A stretch of 64,000 bases of DNA from Nocardioides sp. LHD-245. Lineage in GTDB: Bacteria; Actinomycetota; Actinomycetes; Propionibacteriales; Nocardioidaceae. The translations under genes and the position numbers were made by a program. The stretch is from the NCBI RefSeq assembly GCF_030929495.1, contig NZ_JAVFWN010000003.1, positions 417,769 to 481,768 of the forward strand, written 5' to 3'. The notes below the pieces were generated by a model. That model did not search any database. It saw nothing but the letters and a program-made list of their open reading frames with translations, and was not told where the DNA came from. Position 1 is the stretch's first letter, and each line of letters begins with the position of its first letter. Of the stretch, positions 39,773 through 47,695 are shown piece after piece.

Positions 39773-40201
39773 GTGACCGGACTCGTGCTGCTCCTGCTGG
39801 CCGTCGCCGTGGCGGCCGGCTTCGGTCTGTACCGGCGCCGCACCGACGGCAGCTTCGCCGTCGCGGCGCCGGCTGCCCCGACCACATGGACCGCCGTCGC
39901 GGGCGCCGTACCCGACGCGGCGCTGGGGGAGCGGGCCACCCTCGTGCAGTTCTCCAGCGCGTTCTGCGCGCCCTGCCGCACCACCCGCGTCGTCCTCGCC
40001 GACGTCGCCGGCCGGGCCGACGGTGTCACACATCTGGAGATCGACGCCGAGCAGCACCTCGACCTGGTCCGCGCGCTCGACATCCGTCGTACGCCGACCA
40101 CGCTGGTGCTCGACCGCCGCGGGCACGAGGTCACCCGCGCGGCCGGCGCCCCGCGCCGCGAGCAGGTGCTCGCCGCGCTGCCCGCCCTCCAGGAGTCCTG
40201 A
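39773..40201 (+). CDS. membrane-anchored thioredoxin-like protein
   Basis: Thioredoxin-fold protein of 142 residues: N-terminal transmembrane helix (GLVLLLLAVAVAAGFGLY), a short linker, then the redox domain with FSSAFCAPCRTT (CAPC active site) and the cis-proline in RRTPTTLVLD. Acts as a thiol-disulfide exchanger at the membrane. GTG 39773 has GGAG 8 bases upstream; a TTG four codons earlier is an alternative. Its stop overlaps the DUF4395 start (TGATG), a pairing common in actinobacteria. Confidence 0.82.
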   Translation: MTGLVLLLLAVAVAAGFGLYRRRTDGSFAVAAPAAPTTWTAVAGAVPDAALGERATLVQFSSAFCAPCRTTRVVLADVAGRADGVTHLEIDAEQHLDLVRALDIRRTPTTLVLDRRGHEVTRAAGAPRREQVLAALPALQES

Positions 40202-40653
40202 TGGCCGCCGACCTACCGGGCATCGACCCCCGCGGCCCCCGCTTCACCGCCGCCGTGACCCTCGTGGTCTTCGCCGTCGCGCTGCTGCTCTCCGACGCGG
40301 CACCCGGTGCGGCCGCCGTGATCACCGGCGTGCAGGCCGTCCTCTTCGCGATCGGCGCCGGTCTCGGCGTCCACCGGACGCCGACGGGCGTGCTCTTCCG
40401 GCGGCTGGTCCGTCCCCGCCTCGCCCCGCCCGCCGAGCTCGAGGATCCCGCCCCGCCGCGCTTCGCCCAGGCGGTCGGCCTGGTGTTCGCCGTCGTCGCC
40501 ACGATCGGCTTCGCCACCGACGTCGTCCTGCTGGGTCAGGTCGCGGCGGCTCTGGCCTTCGTGGCCGCCTTCCTCAACGCCGTCTTCGCGTTCTGCCTGG
40601 GCTGCGAGATGTACCTGCTCGGGCTGCGTCTCTCCCGTCGCGCCGCGGCCTGA
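40201..40653 (+). CDS. DUF4395 membrane protein
   Basis: Protein of 150 residues with four hydrophobic helices in two pairs and a conserved C-terminal FCLGCEMYLLGLRL containing a CxxC pair, the hallmark of DUF4395. Coupled to the thioredoxin-like gene by stop/start overlap; together they may form a membrane redox relay. Exact function unknown. Confidence 0.85.
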   Translation: MAADLPGIDPRGPRFTAAVTLVVFAVALLLSDAAPGAAAVITGVQAVLFAIGAGLGVHRTPTGVLFRRLVRPRLAPPAELEDPAPPRFAQAVGLVFAVVATIGFATDVVLLGQVAAALAFVAAFLNAVFAFCLGCEMYLLGLRLSRRAAA

Positions 40654-40660
40654 TCTGATC

Positions 40661-40721
40661 GTCGTACCGGACATTCCGGTTGTGATTCAGGCGATTTCGC
40701 GACCGTTCTGTCCGGTACGAC
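40661..40721. repeat. 61-bp palindromic element, copy 2
   Basis: Same ends as copy 1 (GTCGTACCGGACA and complement) and the same 61-base length. It begins 7 bases after the DUF4395 stop and contains the last codons and stop codon of the minus-strand endonuclease-fold gene, so the repeat supplies protein sequence. Confidence 0.88.
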
Positions 40722-41727
40722 GATGCGCGAGCCAGCGTTCGCGATCGGCCGGGCTGAGCGCGCGGCGCCGGGCCACGGTCGAGGTGTCGACCCACCAGTC
40801 CGGCTGCTCGATCGTCCACGCCCGCGGCCCGCTCCCGGCGCGCTGGTAGGCGCCGTCGAGGCGGTGCTGGAACCGGCGCTGCTCGCCGGCACCGCCCATC
40901 ATCGTCACCACCTCGATGCCGAGGCGTCGGGTGAGCTCCGTCCGGTCGAGGTCCTGGCTCCGCCGGCGCCCGGCCTCGTGCACGCTGCCGTCGTACTCTC
41001 CCGCGACGCCCGCCTCCGGGTCGAGCAGGTCCGGAGTGAAGAGATGGTGGCCCGCCAGATCGAAGACCGGCTGGTTGCACAGCAGCGGCCGCTCGTGGCA
41101 GCGCTGCCAGAACCGCCGCATGACGACCTCCATCGGTGACCACACGTTCTCGTCCGCGATCTCGAGCGCGGATTCGAGGCGCTTCTTCCCGGGCCGGCTG
41201 ACGAGGTGGGAGGTGTAGGCCCGCAGCTCCGCGACGCTGACCAGGTCGTCGTACGCCGCCAGCTCGATGGCGCGCAGCGCCCCGATCTCGTCGCGGGCCA
41301 CGCGGGCCTCGTACGTCACCGATCGCACCGGAACGGTGATGGGCAGGCCATCGACCACGGTCACGTCACCGGGGAACAGCCAGTCCTCCGACACCCGCAC
41401 CCCGGCGCGTCTGCGCTTGGCGTGACGGTCGCCGACCGCGACTGGGATGGGCAGCGGCGTACCGTCGGCCGCGAGCCCGTCGAACCACCGGGCACCCTGC
41501 CAGTGGAGCGCCGCCCAGCCCGTCGGGGCGCTCCCGTCGGGCAGTCCGGCGTCGGCGTCGACGATCCTCTGGGTGACCGTGTCGGGTGCTCCGGCCGGTC
41601 GGTAGCGAGCCGGGCCGACCCGGGCCCAGGCGGGTCCGCGGGCCTGACCGGGCGTCGGTCCGCTGAGACCTCGGGGATCGATCCGCGACGGTACGACGAC
41701 ACCCGGCCGGGTGAGGTGCAGGTCCAT
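40687..41727 (-). CDS. DUF559/Vsr-like endonuclease-fold protein, hypothetical
   Basis: Protein of 346 residues of a type that is multi-copy in Nocardioides-like genomes. The N-terminal part (about 1-180) contains the RSVTYEARVARDEIGALRAIELAAYDD region found in proteins annotated as AbiEi-like or of unknown function; the C-terminal part has SPMEVVMRRFW and FTPDLLDPEAGVAGEYDGSVH, the order and acidic pattern of DUF559/Vsr-type endonuclease folds. The C-terminal residues RRTGQNGREIA are encoded inside palindrome copy 2, and copy 3 lies 53 bases upstream of the ATG. Function is unknown; a nuclease activity is not proven. Confidence 0.6.
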   Translation of the reverse strand: MDLHLTRPGVVVPSRIDPRGLSGPTPGQARGPAWARVGPARYRPAGAPDTVTQRIVDADAGLPDGSAPTGWAALHWQGARWFDGLAADGTPLPIPVAVGDRHAKRRRAGVRVSEDWLFPGDVTVVDGLPITVPVRSVTYEARVARDEIGALRAIELAAYDDLVSVAELRAYTSHLVSRPGKKRLESALEIADENVWSPMEVVMRRFWQRCHERPLLCNQPVFDLAGHHLFTPDLLDPEAGVAGEYDGSVHEAGRRRSQDLDRTELTRRLGIEVVTMMGGAGEQRRFQHRLDGAYQRAGSGPRAWTIEQPDWWVDTSTVARRRALSPADRERWLAHRRTGQNGREIA

Positions 41728-41780
41728 CCGACGAGGATCCGCCGAACGGCCGCCCCGTGCTCGGGCTCATCCACAGGCTC

Positions 41781-41841
41781 GTCGTACCGGACATTCCTGT
41801 CGTGAATTCGCCGAAATCACAACAGGAATGTCCGGTACGAC
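41781..41841. repeat. 61-bp palindromic element, copy 3
   Basis: GTCGTACCGGACATTCCTGT at the left end faces its complement at the right; about 27 of 29 stem positions pair. It ends 2 bases before the stop codon of dtd. Copies 2 and 3 flank the endonuclease-fold gene, 1181 bases from outer end to outer end. Confidence 0.9.
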
Positions 41842-41843
41842 GG

Positions 41844-42272
41844 TCAGGGGGAGTCGAGGAGGACGGTGAACGGGCCGTCGTTGACCGAGCTGACCGCCAT
41901 GTCGGCGCCGAACACCCCGCGCGCGACCGGCGTCCCGGCGGCGGACAGCGCGGCGCACACCGCGTCGTACAACGGCTCGCTCACGGCGCCGGGGGCGGCC
42001 GCGATCCAGGTGGGACGCCGGCCCTTGCGCGCGTCGCCGTACAGCGTGAACTGGGAGACCATCAGCACGGGCGCGTCGGTCTCGCCGACCGACCGCTCGC
42101 CGTCGAGGATGCGCAGGTCGCGGATCTTGCGGGCCATCCACGCGACCTCGGTGTCGCCGTCGTCGTGGGTGACGCCGAGGTAGACGAGCAGTCCCGGCCT
42201 GTCGATCGCGCCGACCACGGTGCCGTCCACGACGACGGATGCCGACGACACCCGCTGCAGGACCGCCCGCAC
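41844..42272 (-). CDS. dtd: D-aminoacyl-tRNA deacylase
   Basis: Quality-control hydrolase of 142 residues that removes D-amino acids (and glycine) from tRNA. Starts [13 protein letters not shown], has the catalytic-threonine motif SQFTLYGD and the C-terminal Gly-cisPro-type motif in [12 protein letters not shown]. Full length for the family. One base separates its start from the end of the next minus-strand gene, so they are co-transcribed. Confidence 0.93.
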   Translation of the reverse strand: MRAVLQRVSSASVVVDGTVVGAIDRPGLLVYLGVTHDDGDTEVAWMARKIRDLRILDGERSVGETDAPVLMVSQFTLYGDARKGRRPTWIAAAPGAVSEPLYDAVCAALSAAGTPVARGVFGADMAVSSVNDGPFTVLLDSP

Positions 42273-42273
42273 G

Positions 42274-42636
42274 TCAGTAGACCAGCGCCTGGACGCCCTC
42301 GCCGAGCGCCTCCTCGACGAACACCGGCGCCCCCGCGATCCGTACGCCGGGCAGCAGGTCGGCCTCGGTCAGCGAGCGCCGCGCCGCGCACTGCGCGCAG
42401 ACCGTGACCCGCCCCGTGGCGAGGACGGTGTCGAGGAGGTCGGGCAGGGGAGTGGCCAGCGGCAGCTCGAGCTCGGCGGCCCGTCCGGGGACCGCCAGCC
42501 AGGAGGCCTCGCCGGTCAGCCAGAGCGACACCGTCACCCCGGAGACGGCCGCGGCGCCGGCCACGGTGAAGCCCTGGTTGCAGCGCTCGGGCTCGTCCGT
42601 GCCGCAGGTGACCTTCACGACCAGGGAGCGCGACAT
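42274..42636 (-). CDS. DsrE-like small protein
   Basis: Protein of 120 residues with the DsrE/YchN-type alternating fold: [20 protein letters not shown], then [16 protein letters not shown] and a C-terminal [18 protein letters not shown]. Cysteines occur as CGTDEPERC and CAQC ([11 protein letters not shown]), which could take part in sulfur or redox chemistry, but the family is diverse and the role here is unknown. Co-transcribed with dtd. Divergent from the nitrobindin-like gene. Confidence 0.7.
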   Translation of the reverse strand: MSRSLVVKVTCGTDEPERCNQGFTVAGAAAVSGVTVSLWLTGEASWLAVPGRAAELELPLATPLPDLLDTVLATGRVTVCAQCAARRSLTEADLLPGVRIAGAPVFVEEALGEGVQALVY

Positions 42637-42668
42637 GTGCCGAGCCTACGCAGCGGCCGGCCCGCGAC

Positions 42669-42674
42669 TAGACT
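42669..42674 (+). promoter_or_regulatory. leaderless-type -10 box of the nitrobindin-like gene
   Basis: TAGACT, 8 bases before the GTG at 42683. Confidence 0.55.
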
Positions 42675-42682
42675 TGGCCCTC

Positions 42683-43177
42683 GTGGCCTTCGAACTCCCC
42701 GACAACCTGCACCCCAACTGCGGTCCCATCGCGTGGCTGCTCGGCACCTGGCGGGGCAACGGCCACGGCGACTACCCGACGATCGACAAGTTCCAGTTCG
42801 GGCAGGAGCTGATCTTCACCCACGACGGCCGGCCGTTCTTCCACTACATGGCGCGCGCCTGGATCGTGGACGAGCAGGGCGAGAAGGTCCGCGACGCCGC
42901 GATCGAGACCGGCTTCATCCGCGGCGTCGGCGACGGGAAGTTCGAGATCCTGCTGACCCACAACACGGGCATTGCCGAGGTCTGGCACGGCGAGGCCGAC
43001 AACGGCAAGTTCGAGTGGACCACCGACGCCGTCGCGCGCACCGAGACGGCCAAGGAGTACACCGCCGGCAAGCGCCTCTACGGCAACGTCGAGGGCGACC
43101 TGCTCTACGCCTTCGACATGGCCGCGATGGGCCAGGCCCTGCAGCCGCACCTGTGGGCGAGGCTCAAGCGTGCCTGA
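42683..43177 (+). CDS. FABP/nitrobindin-like heme-binding beta-barrel protein
   Basis: Ten-stranded beta-barrel protein of 164 residues of the DUF1794/THAP4-C group. The signature GTWRGNGHGDYPTI near the N-terminus (GxWxGxG) is diagnostic, followed by FQFGQELIFTHDGRPFFHY. Members bind ferric heme and react with peroxynitrite or nitric oxide in M. tuberculosis and Arabidopsis; heme binding here is inferred. Starts with GTG 8 bases after a TAGACT box. Its stop overlaps the GTG of the fur-type regulator, so both are probably expressed together, hinting at a metal or oxidative-stress link. Confidence 0.85.
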   Translation: MAFELPDNLHPNCGPIAWLLGTWRGNGHGDYPTIDKFQFGQELIFTHDGRPFFHYMARAWIVDEQGEKVRDAAIETGFIRGVGDGKFEILLTHNTGIAEVWHGEADNGKFEWTTDAVARTETAKEYTAGKRLYGNVEGDLLYAFDMAAMGQALQPHLWARLKRA

Positions 43178-43607
43178 CGACCACGATCACGATCCCGACT
43201 GGCGCGCGGCGCTGCGCGAGAAGGGCTACCGGCTGACGCCCCAGCGGGAGCTGATCCTCGGCGCGGTCGACGCGCTCGGCCACGCGACGCCCGACGAGGT
43301 GCTGGCCCACGTCCAGCAGACGGTGAGCACGGTCAACCCGTCCACCGTCTACCGCACGCTGGAGGTGCTCGAGGAGCTGGGCCTGATCCGCCATGCCCAC
43401 CTCAGCGACCGCGCCGCGACGTACCACTCGACGCGCGGGCACGTGCACTTCCACCTGGTGTGCCGGGGCTGCGGCGACATCATCTCCGTCGACGCCGAGG
43501 AGGCCGCGCCGTTCGTCGCGATCCTCGCCGGCCGGGGGTTCACCCCCGACCTCGGCCACCTCACCGTCTTCGGGCGCTGCGCCCGGTGCGAAGGAGAGAC
43601 CTCATGA
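43170..43607 (+). CDS. Fur-family transcriptional regulator
   Basis: Metal-dependent repressor of 145 residues. N-terminal winged helix YRLTPQRELILGAVDALGHATPDEV and NPSTVYRTLEVLEELGLI; the dimerisation domain has HVHFHLVCRGCGDIISV and the C-terminal CARC, giving two CxxC zinc-binding pairs. The histidine-rich start (DDHDHDPDW) is unusual. Could be Fur, Zur or PerR; the structural zinc pairs do not discriminate. GTG 43170 lies 8 bases inside the previous gene. The cytidylyltransferase gene starts 4 bases before its stop. Confidence 0.87.
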   Translation: MPDDHDHDPDWRAALREKGYRLTPQRELILGAVDALGHATPDEVLAHVQQTVSTVNPSTVYRTLEVLEELGLIRHAHLSDRAATYHSTRGHVHFHLVCRGCGDIISVDAEEAAPFVAILAGRGFTPDLGHLTVFGRCARCEGETS

Positions 43608-44071
43608 CGACCGTGCTGACCTACGGCACCTTCGACCTGTTCCACATCGGCCATCTGCGGCTGATCGAGCGTCTCGCCGACATGGGGGACCGGCTGATCG
43701 TGGGCGTCTCGACCGACGAGTTCAACGCCGGCAAGGGCAAGCGGTCCGTCGTGTCGTACGACGACCGGGCCGCCATCGTGTCCGCGATCAAGGGCGTCGA
43801 CCTGGTCGTGCCCGAGCGGTCGTGGGAGCAGAAGCGCGCCGACATCGTCGAGCACGGCGTCGACCTGTTCGTGATGGGCGACGACTGGGCGGGGAAGTTC
43901 GACGACCTCGCCGACGTTTGCGAGGTGAGGTACCTGCCACGCACCTCGGGTGTGTCGAGCACCGAGATCAAGGAGATGCTCCGCACGCTCGACCCGGCAC
44001 ACATCGAGGAGATGCAGACAGCCCTCGGCACCCTGACCCGCCTCCTCGAGCACTACCGGGACCTGACATGA
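43604..44071 (+). CDS. cytidylyltransferase-family nucleotidyltransferase (TagD/RfaE-like)
   Basis: Nucleotidyltransferase of 155 residues with the HxGH motif in TYGTFDLFHIGHLRLIERL and the later SGVSSTEIKEML (ISSTxI-type motif), typical of glycerol-3-phosphate or ribitol-phosphate cytidylyltransferases and the RfaE C-terminal domain. Forms a CDP- or ADP-activated building block for cell-wall polymers. AAGGAGAG ribosome site; overlaps the fur-type gene by four bases and the YgfZ-like gene by four (ATGA). Exact substrate is not fixed by sequence. Confidence 0.82.
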   Translation: MTTVLTYGTFDLFHIGHLRLIERLADMGDRLIVGVSTDEFNAGKGKRSVVSYDDRAAIVSAIKGVDLVVPERSWEQKRADIVEHGVDLFVMGDDWAGKFDDLADVCEVRYLPRTSGVSSTEIKEMLRTLDPAHIEEMQTALGTLTRLLEHYRDLT

Positions 44072-45075
44072 GCACCGACCTTCGCACCAGCCCCCTCCTC
44101 GACCTCCCCGGCGCCGTCGCCGGCGAGGGCATCGACGCCGGCGTGGCCGCCCACTACGGCAGCCTGTACGGCGAGCAGCGCGCCCTCGCGGCCGGCGAGG
44201 GGTTCGTCGACCTGTCGCACCGCGACGTGATCCGGGTCAGTGGCCCGGACCGGCTGAGCTGGCTGCACTCGATGACCACCCAGTCCTTCGAGGGCCTGGA
44301 GCCCGGGCGCTGGACCTCCGCGCTCCTGCTCGACGCGCAGGGCCGGGTCGAGCACGCCTTCTCCGGCGCCGACGACGGCGAGGCTTTCACGGCCCACACC
44401 GAGCCGGGCGCGGCGGCGGGACTGCTCGGCTTCCTCGACCGGATGCGCTTCATGCTCCGCGTCGAGGTCGCCGACGTGACCGACGAGCTGGCCGTGGCCT
44501 GGCGCCCGGCGGCCGGCGGCGGCAAGCACGACCTGGTGCCGCGTGAGCAGCTGGCGTCGTACGCCGAGGCGGCGGGTCCGGCCGCCGGGCTGTGGGCCTA
44601 CGAGGCGCTGCGCATCGCCCGGGGCGAGCCGCGCCTCGGCTTCGACACCGACGAGCGGACGATTCCCAACGAGGTCGGCTGGCTGGCCCTCGCCACGGAC
44701 CCGGGCGCGGACCCGGGCGCGGACCCCGCCTGGCTGCCCGCCGTCCACCTCGACAAGGGCTGCTATCGCGGCCAGGAGACGGTCGCCCGGGTGCACAACC
44801 TGGGCCGTCCACCGCGCCGGCTCACCCTGCTCCACCTCGACGGCTCCGAGAACCGGCTGCCCGCGCGCGGCGCCGAGGTGCTGCCCGAGGGCGGTGGCCG
44901 GGCGGTCGGCTTCGTCGGCTCGTCGGCGCGCCATCACGAGCTCGGCCCGATCGCCCTCGCGCTGGTCAAGCGCAACACCGACGTGGCCGCGCCGCTCGTC
45001 GTCGACGGCCTGCCGGCGGCCCAGGAGGTCGTGGTCGACCCCGAGATCGGCAAGCACTTCCGCCCCCAGCGCTGA
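44068..45075 (+). CDS. ygfZ: folate-binding YgfZ/GcvT-like protein
   Basis: Protein of 335 residues related to aminomethyltransferase GcvT. The diagnostic YgfZ motif is DKGCYRGQETVAR with the conserved cysteine near residue 232; the early HRDVIRVSGPDRLSWLHSMTT matches the family N-terminus. YgfZ-type proteins use tetrahydrofolate and help maintain iron-sulfur clusters. A small in-frame duplication DPGADPGADPA occurs before the motif. Overlaps the cytidylyltransferase stop. A 32-bp repeat array begins 26 bases after its stop. Confidence 0.87.
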   Translation: MSTDLRTSPLLDLPGAVAGEGIDAGVAAHYGSLYGEQRALAAGEGFVDLSHRDVIRVSGPDRLSWLHSMTTQSFEGLEPGRWTSALLLDAQGRVEHAFSGADDGEAFTAHTEPGAAAGLLGFLDRMRFMLRVEVADVTDELAVAWRPAAGGGKHDLVPREQLASYAEAAGPAAGLWAYEALRIARGEPRLGFDTDERTIPNEVGWLALATDPGADPGADPAWLPAVHLDKGCYRGQETVARVHNLGRPPRRLTLLHLDGSENRLPARGAEVLPEGGGRAVGFVGSSARHHELGPIALALVKRNTDVAAPLVVDGLPAAQEVVVDPEIGKHFRPQR

Positions 45076-45100
45076 CCCGGCTCAGTCTGAATCCCAGATC

Positions 45101-45313
45101 ACGCCGACCCGGCGCAGATTGAACTCTGAAACGCACCGACCCGGCACAGATTGAACTCAGCCAAGTTCAATCTGCGCCGGGTCGGCGTTGGCTCCGGTTC
45201 AATCTGCGCCGGGTCGGCGTTGATTCCGGTTCAATCTGCGACGGGTCGGCGTTGATTCCGGTTCAATCTGCGACGGGTCGGCGTTGATTCGGGTTCAATC
45301 TGCGACGGGTCAG
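45101..45313. repeat. 32-bp tandem repeat array with inverted start
   Basis: Five direct units beginning GTTCAATCTGCGMCGGGTCG start at 45165, 45197, 45229, 45261 and 45293, exactly 32 bases apart with no unique spacers. Two units in the opposite orientation precede them (about 45101-45124 and 45133-45156), also 32 bases apart. The junction forms a long hairpin around AGATTGAACT and AGTTCAATCT. The last unit runs into the stop codon of cysN. It fills the gap between two convergent genes and may terminate both, but is not a CRISPR array. Confidence 0.9.
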
Positions 45314-46581
45314 CCGTTGATCATGCCGGCGCCGACGGTGACGCCGGTGGCCTCGTCGATCAGCACGAACGAGCCGGTGGTGCGGTTCTTCGAGTACGGG
45401 TCGCACAGCAGCGGCACGGTGGTGCGCAGGGTGACCCGGCCGATCTCGTTGACGCCGAGCTCGTTGGTGGCCTGGTCGCGGTGCAGGGTGTTGACGTCGA
45501 GGCGGTACTGGATGTCCTTGACCAGCGCGCGGCCCGTGCGGGTCGTGTGCTTGATCGCCAGCTTCTGCCGCGGCTGCAGCGGGGTGGTGGTCATCCAGCA
45601 GATCATCGCGTCGATGTCCTGGCTGGGCGAGGGGGCGTTCTTGACCCGGGCGATCATGTCGCCGCGGGACACGTCCACGTCGTCCTCGAGGTGGACGGTC
45701 ACGCTCATCGGCGGGAACGCCTCGGTGATCTCCTGGTCGAAGAGGTCGATCTTGGCGATCTTCGACGTCATCCCCGAGGGCAAGACGACGACCTCGTCGC
45801 CCGGCTTGAGGATGCCGCCGGCGACCTGCCCGGCGTACCCGCGGTAGTCGTGGAACTCGTCCGACTTCGGGCGGATGACGTACTGGACCGGGAAGCGGGC
45901 GTCGATCAGGTCGCGGTCGGAGGCGACGTGCACGTGCTCAAGGTGGTGCATGAGCGTGGGACCGGAGTACCACGGCATGTTCTCGGAGCGGGTCACGACG
46001 TTGTCGCCCTGCAGCGCCGAGATCGGGATGACCTCGAGGTCGGGGACGTTCAGCTTGGTCGCGAACTGCGTGAACTCGGCGTAGATCTTCTCGTAGACGG
46101 TCTGGTCGAAGCCGACCAGGTCCATCTTGTTCACGGCCAGCACGAGGTGCGGGACGCGGAGCAGGGAGAGGATCACGGCGTGCCGGCGCGACTGCTCGGT
46201 GAGGCCCTGGCGGGCGTCGACGAGCACCAGGCCGAGGTCGGCGGTGGACGCGCCGGTGACCATGTTGCGCGTGTACTGCACGTGGCCGGGGGTGTCGGCG
46301 ATGATGAACTTGCGGTTGGGCGTCGCGAAGTAGCGGTAGGCCACGTCGATGGTGATGCCCTGCTCGCGCTCGGAGCGCAGGCCGTCGGTCAGCAGCGCGA
46401 GGTCGGTGTAGTCGTACCCCTTCGCCTCGCTGGTGGCCTCGACCGCCTCGAGCTGGTCCTCGAAGATCGCCTTCGAGTCGAGCAGGAGCCGCCCGATGAG
46501 GGTCGACTTGCCGTCGTCGACCGATCCGGCGGTCGCGAAGCGGAGCAGGTCCATGCCATATCCCGTGTTGGTGCCGGCCAT
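45310..46581 (-). CDS. cysN: sulfate adenylyltransferase GTPase subunit
   Basis: Large regulatory subunit of ATP sulfurylase, 423 residues. GTPase motifs: G1 GSVDDGKST, G3 DTPGHVQYTRNM, G4 NKMD; followed by EF-Tu-like beta-barrel domains (FPVQYVIRPKSDEFHDYRGYAG). GTP hydrolysis drives APS formation by CysD. In mycobacteria CysN is fused to the APS kinase CysC; here it stops before a kinase domain, and an APS kinase lies in a separate fusion at 52111-54021. The ATG overlaps the cysD stop. Its stop lies in the 32-bp repeat array. Confidence 0.95.
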   Translation of the reverse strand: MAGTNTGYGMDLLRFATAGSVDDGKSTLIGRLLLDSKAIFEDQLEAVEATSEAKGYDYTDLALLTDGLRSEREQGITIDVAYRYFATPNRKFIIADTPGHVQYTRNMVTGASTADLGLVLVDARQGLTEQSRRHAVILSLLRVPHLVLAVNKMDLVGFDQTVYEKIYAEFTQFATKLNVPDLEVIPISALQGDNVVTRSENMPWYSGPTLMHHLEHVHVASDRDLIDARFPVQYVIRPKSDEFHDYRGYAGQVAGGILKPGDEVVVLPSGMTSKIAKIDLFDQEITEAFPPMSVTVHLEDDVDVSRGDMIARVKNAPSPSQDIDAMICWMTTTPLQPRQKLAIKHTTRTGRALVKDIQYRLDVNTLHRDQATNELGVNEIGRVTLRTTVPLLCDPYSKNRTTGSFVLIDEATGVTVGAGMING

Positions 46582-47495
46582 CAGAAGTAGCCCTCCTTCT
46601 TGCGGTCCTCCATGGCAGCCTCGGAGAACCGGTCGTCGCCGCGGGTCGCGCCGCGCTCGGTCTTGCGGGCGACCGCGACCTCGTCGATGATCTCGGCGAT
46701 CGTGGACGCGGTGCTCTCGACGCAGCCGGTCAGCGTGATGTCGCCACAGGTGCGGAACCGAACGGTCCGCTCCTCGACGACCTCGCCGTCGCGCAGCGGG
46801 TTGAGCGGGGTCTCGCTCATCAGCATGCCGTCGCGCTCGAAGACGCGGCGCTGGTGCGAGTAGTAGATGCTCGGGATCTCGATGTCCTCGCGGCCGATGT
46901 AGTCCCAGACATCCAGCTCGGTCCAGTTGGAGATCGGGAAGATCCGCATGTGCTCGCCCTCGTGCAGGCGGCCGTTGTAGAGGCTCCACAGCTCGGGACG
47001 CTGGTTCTTCGGGTCCCACTGGCCGAACTCGTCGCGGTGGGAGTAGACGCGCTCCTTGGCGCGGGCCTTCTCCTCGTCGCGGCGGCCACCGCCGAAGGCG
47101 GCGGTGAAGCCGTGCTCCTCGATGGCGTTGAGCAGCGTGGGGATCTGCAGGCGGTTGCGGCTGATCTTCGCGGCGTCCGGGATGATCCCGTTCTTGATCG
47201 CGTCGTCGATGCTCGCCACCACGAGGTTCACGCCGAGCCGGGCGACCCAGCGGTCGCGGGTCTCCATGACCTCGGGGAAGTCCAGCCCGGTGTCGACCTG
47301 GAGGATCGAGAAGGGGATCTTCGCCGGGTAGAAGGCCTTCTCCGCCAGCCGCAGCATGACGATGGAGTCCTTGCCGCCGGAGAACATCAGGACCGGCTTC
47401 TCGAACTCGGCCGCGACCTCGCGGAAGATGTGGATCGACTCTGCCTCCAGCTGGTCCAGCTGGCTGAGGCGGTAGTCGCTGTGCGTCTGAGTCAT
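46581..47495 (-). CDS. cysD: sulfate adenylyltransferase catalytic subunit
   Basis: Catalytic subunit of ATP sulfurylase, 304 residues, PP-loop ATP pyrophosphatase fold. PP-loop motif PVLMFSGGKDSIVMLRLAEK near residue 31; conserved GGRRDEEKARAKER and the C-terminal RFRTCGDITLTGCVES. Forms adenylyl sulfate from ATP and sulfate. The 200 bases between its start and the divergent glycosyltransferase hold no gene; no cysteine-rich leader peptide was found there. Confidence 0.96.
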   Translation of the reverse strand: MTQTHSDYRLSQLDQLEAESIHIFREVAAEFEKPVLMFSGGKDSIVMLRLAEKAFYPAKIPFSILQVDTGLDFPEVMETRDRWVARLGVNLVVASIDDAIKNGIIPDAAKISRNRLQIPTLLNAIEEHGFTAAFGGGRRDEEKARAKERVYSHRDEFGQWDPKNQRPELWSLYNGRLHEGEHMRIFPISNWTELDVWDYIGREDIEIPSIYYSHQRRVFERDGMLMSETPLNPLRDGEVVEERTVRFRTCGDITLTGCVESTASTIAEIIDEVAVARKTERGATRGDDRFSEAAMEDRKKEGYF

Positions 47496-47669
47496 GCCTG
47501 GGCGACCTGTCCTTTCGGTGGTTCCTCTGCCTTCAGGGCCCGCTCATCGTGCCATGGCGTGCCTGCCACGGCGGCATCCGAGGATGTTCGCTAGACAAAT
47601 CGACGAGTTTGCCGCGGAGCAGCCGCCCCCGGTACGGCGAAAGCGCCTGCGCCGCGGTCGTGCCGTCAC

Positions 47670-47675
47670 TACGAT
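47670..47675 (+). promoter_or_regulatory. candidate -10 box of the glycosyltransferase gene
   Basis: TACGAT, 20 bases before the GTG at 47696. A GTG 6 bases after it would start a five-codon frame whose TGA overlaps the gene's GTG. Confidence 0.45.
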
Positions 47676-47695
47676 CCGCGCGTGGGGATCCGCGC

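Noticed and set aside
45165..45313. CRISPR-like regular 32-bp repeats
   Set aside because: Units are directly adjacent without unique spacers, two are inverted, and no cas genes are present.
47496..47600. Possible cysteine leader peptide upstream of cysD
   Set aside because: The only short frame found there (starting MPPWQARHG) contains no cysteine and has no leaderless promoter.
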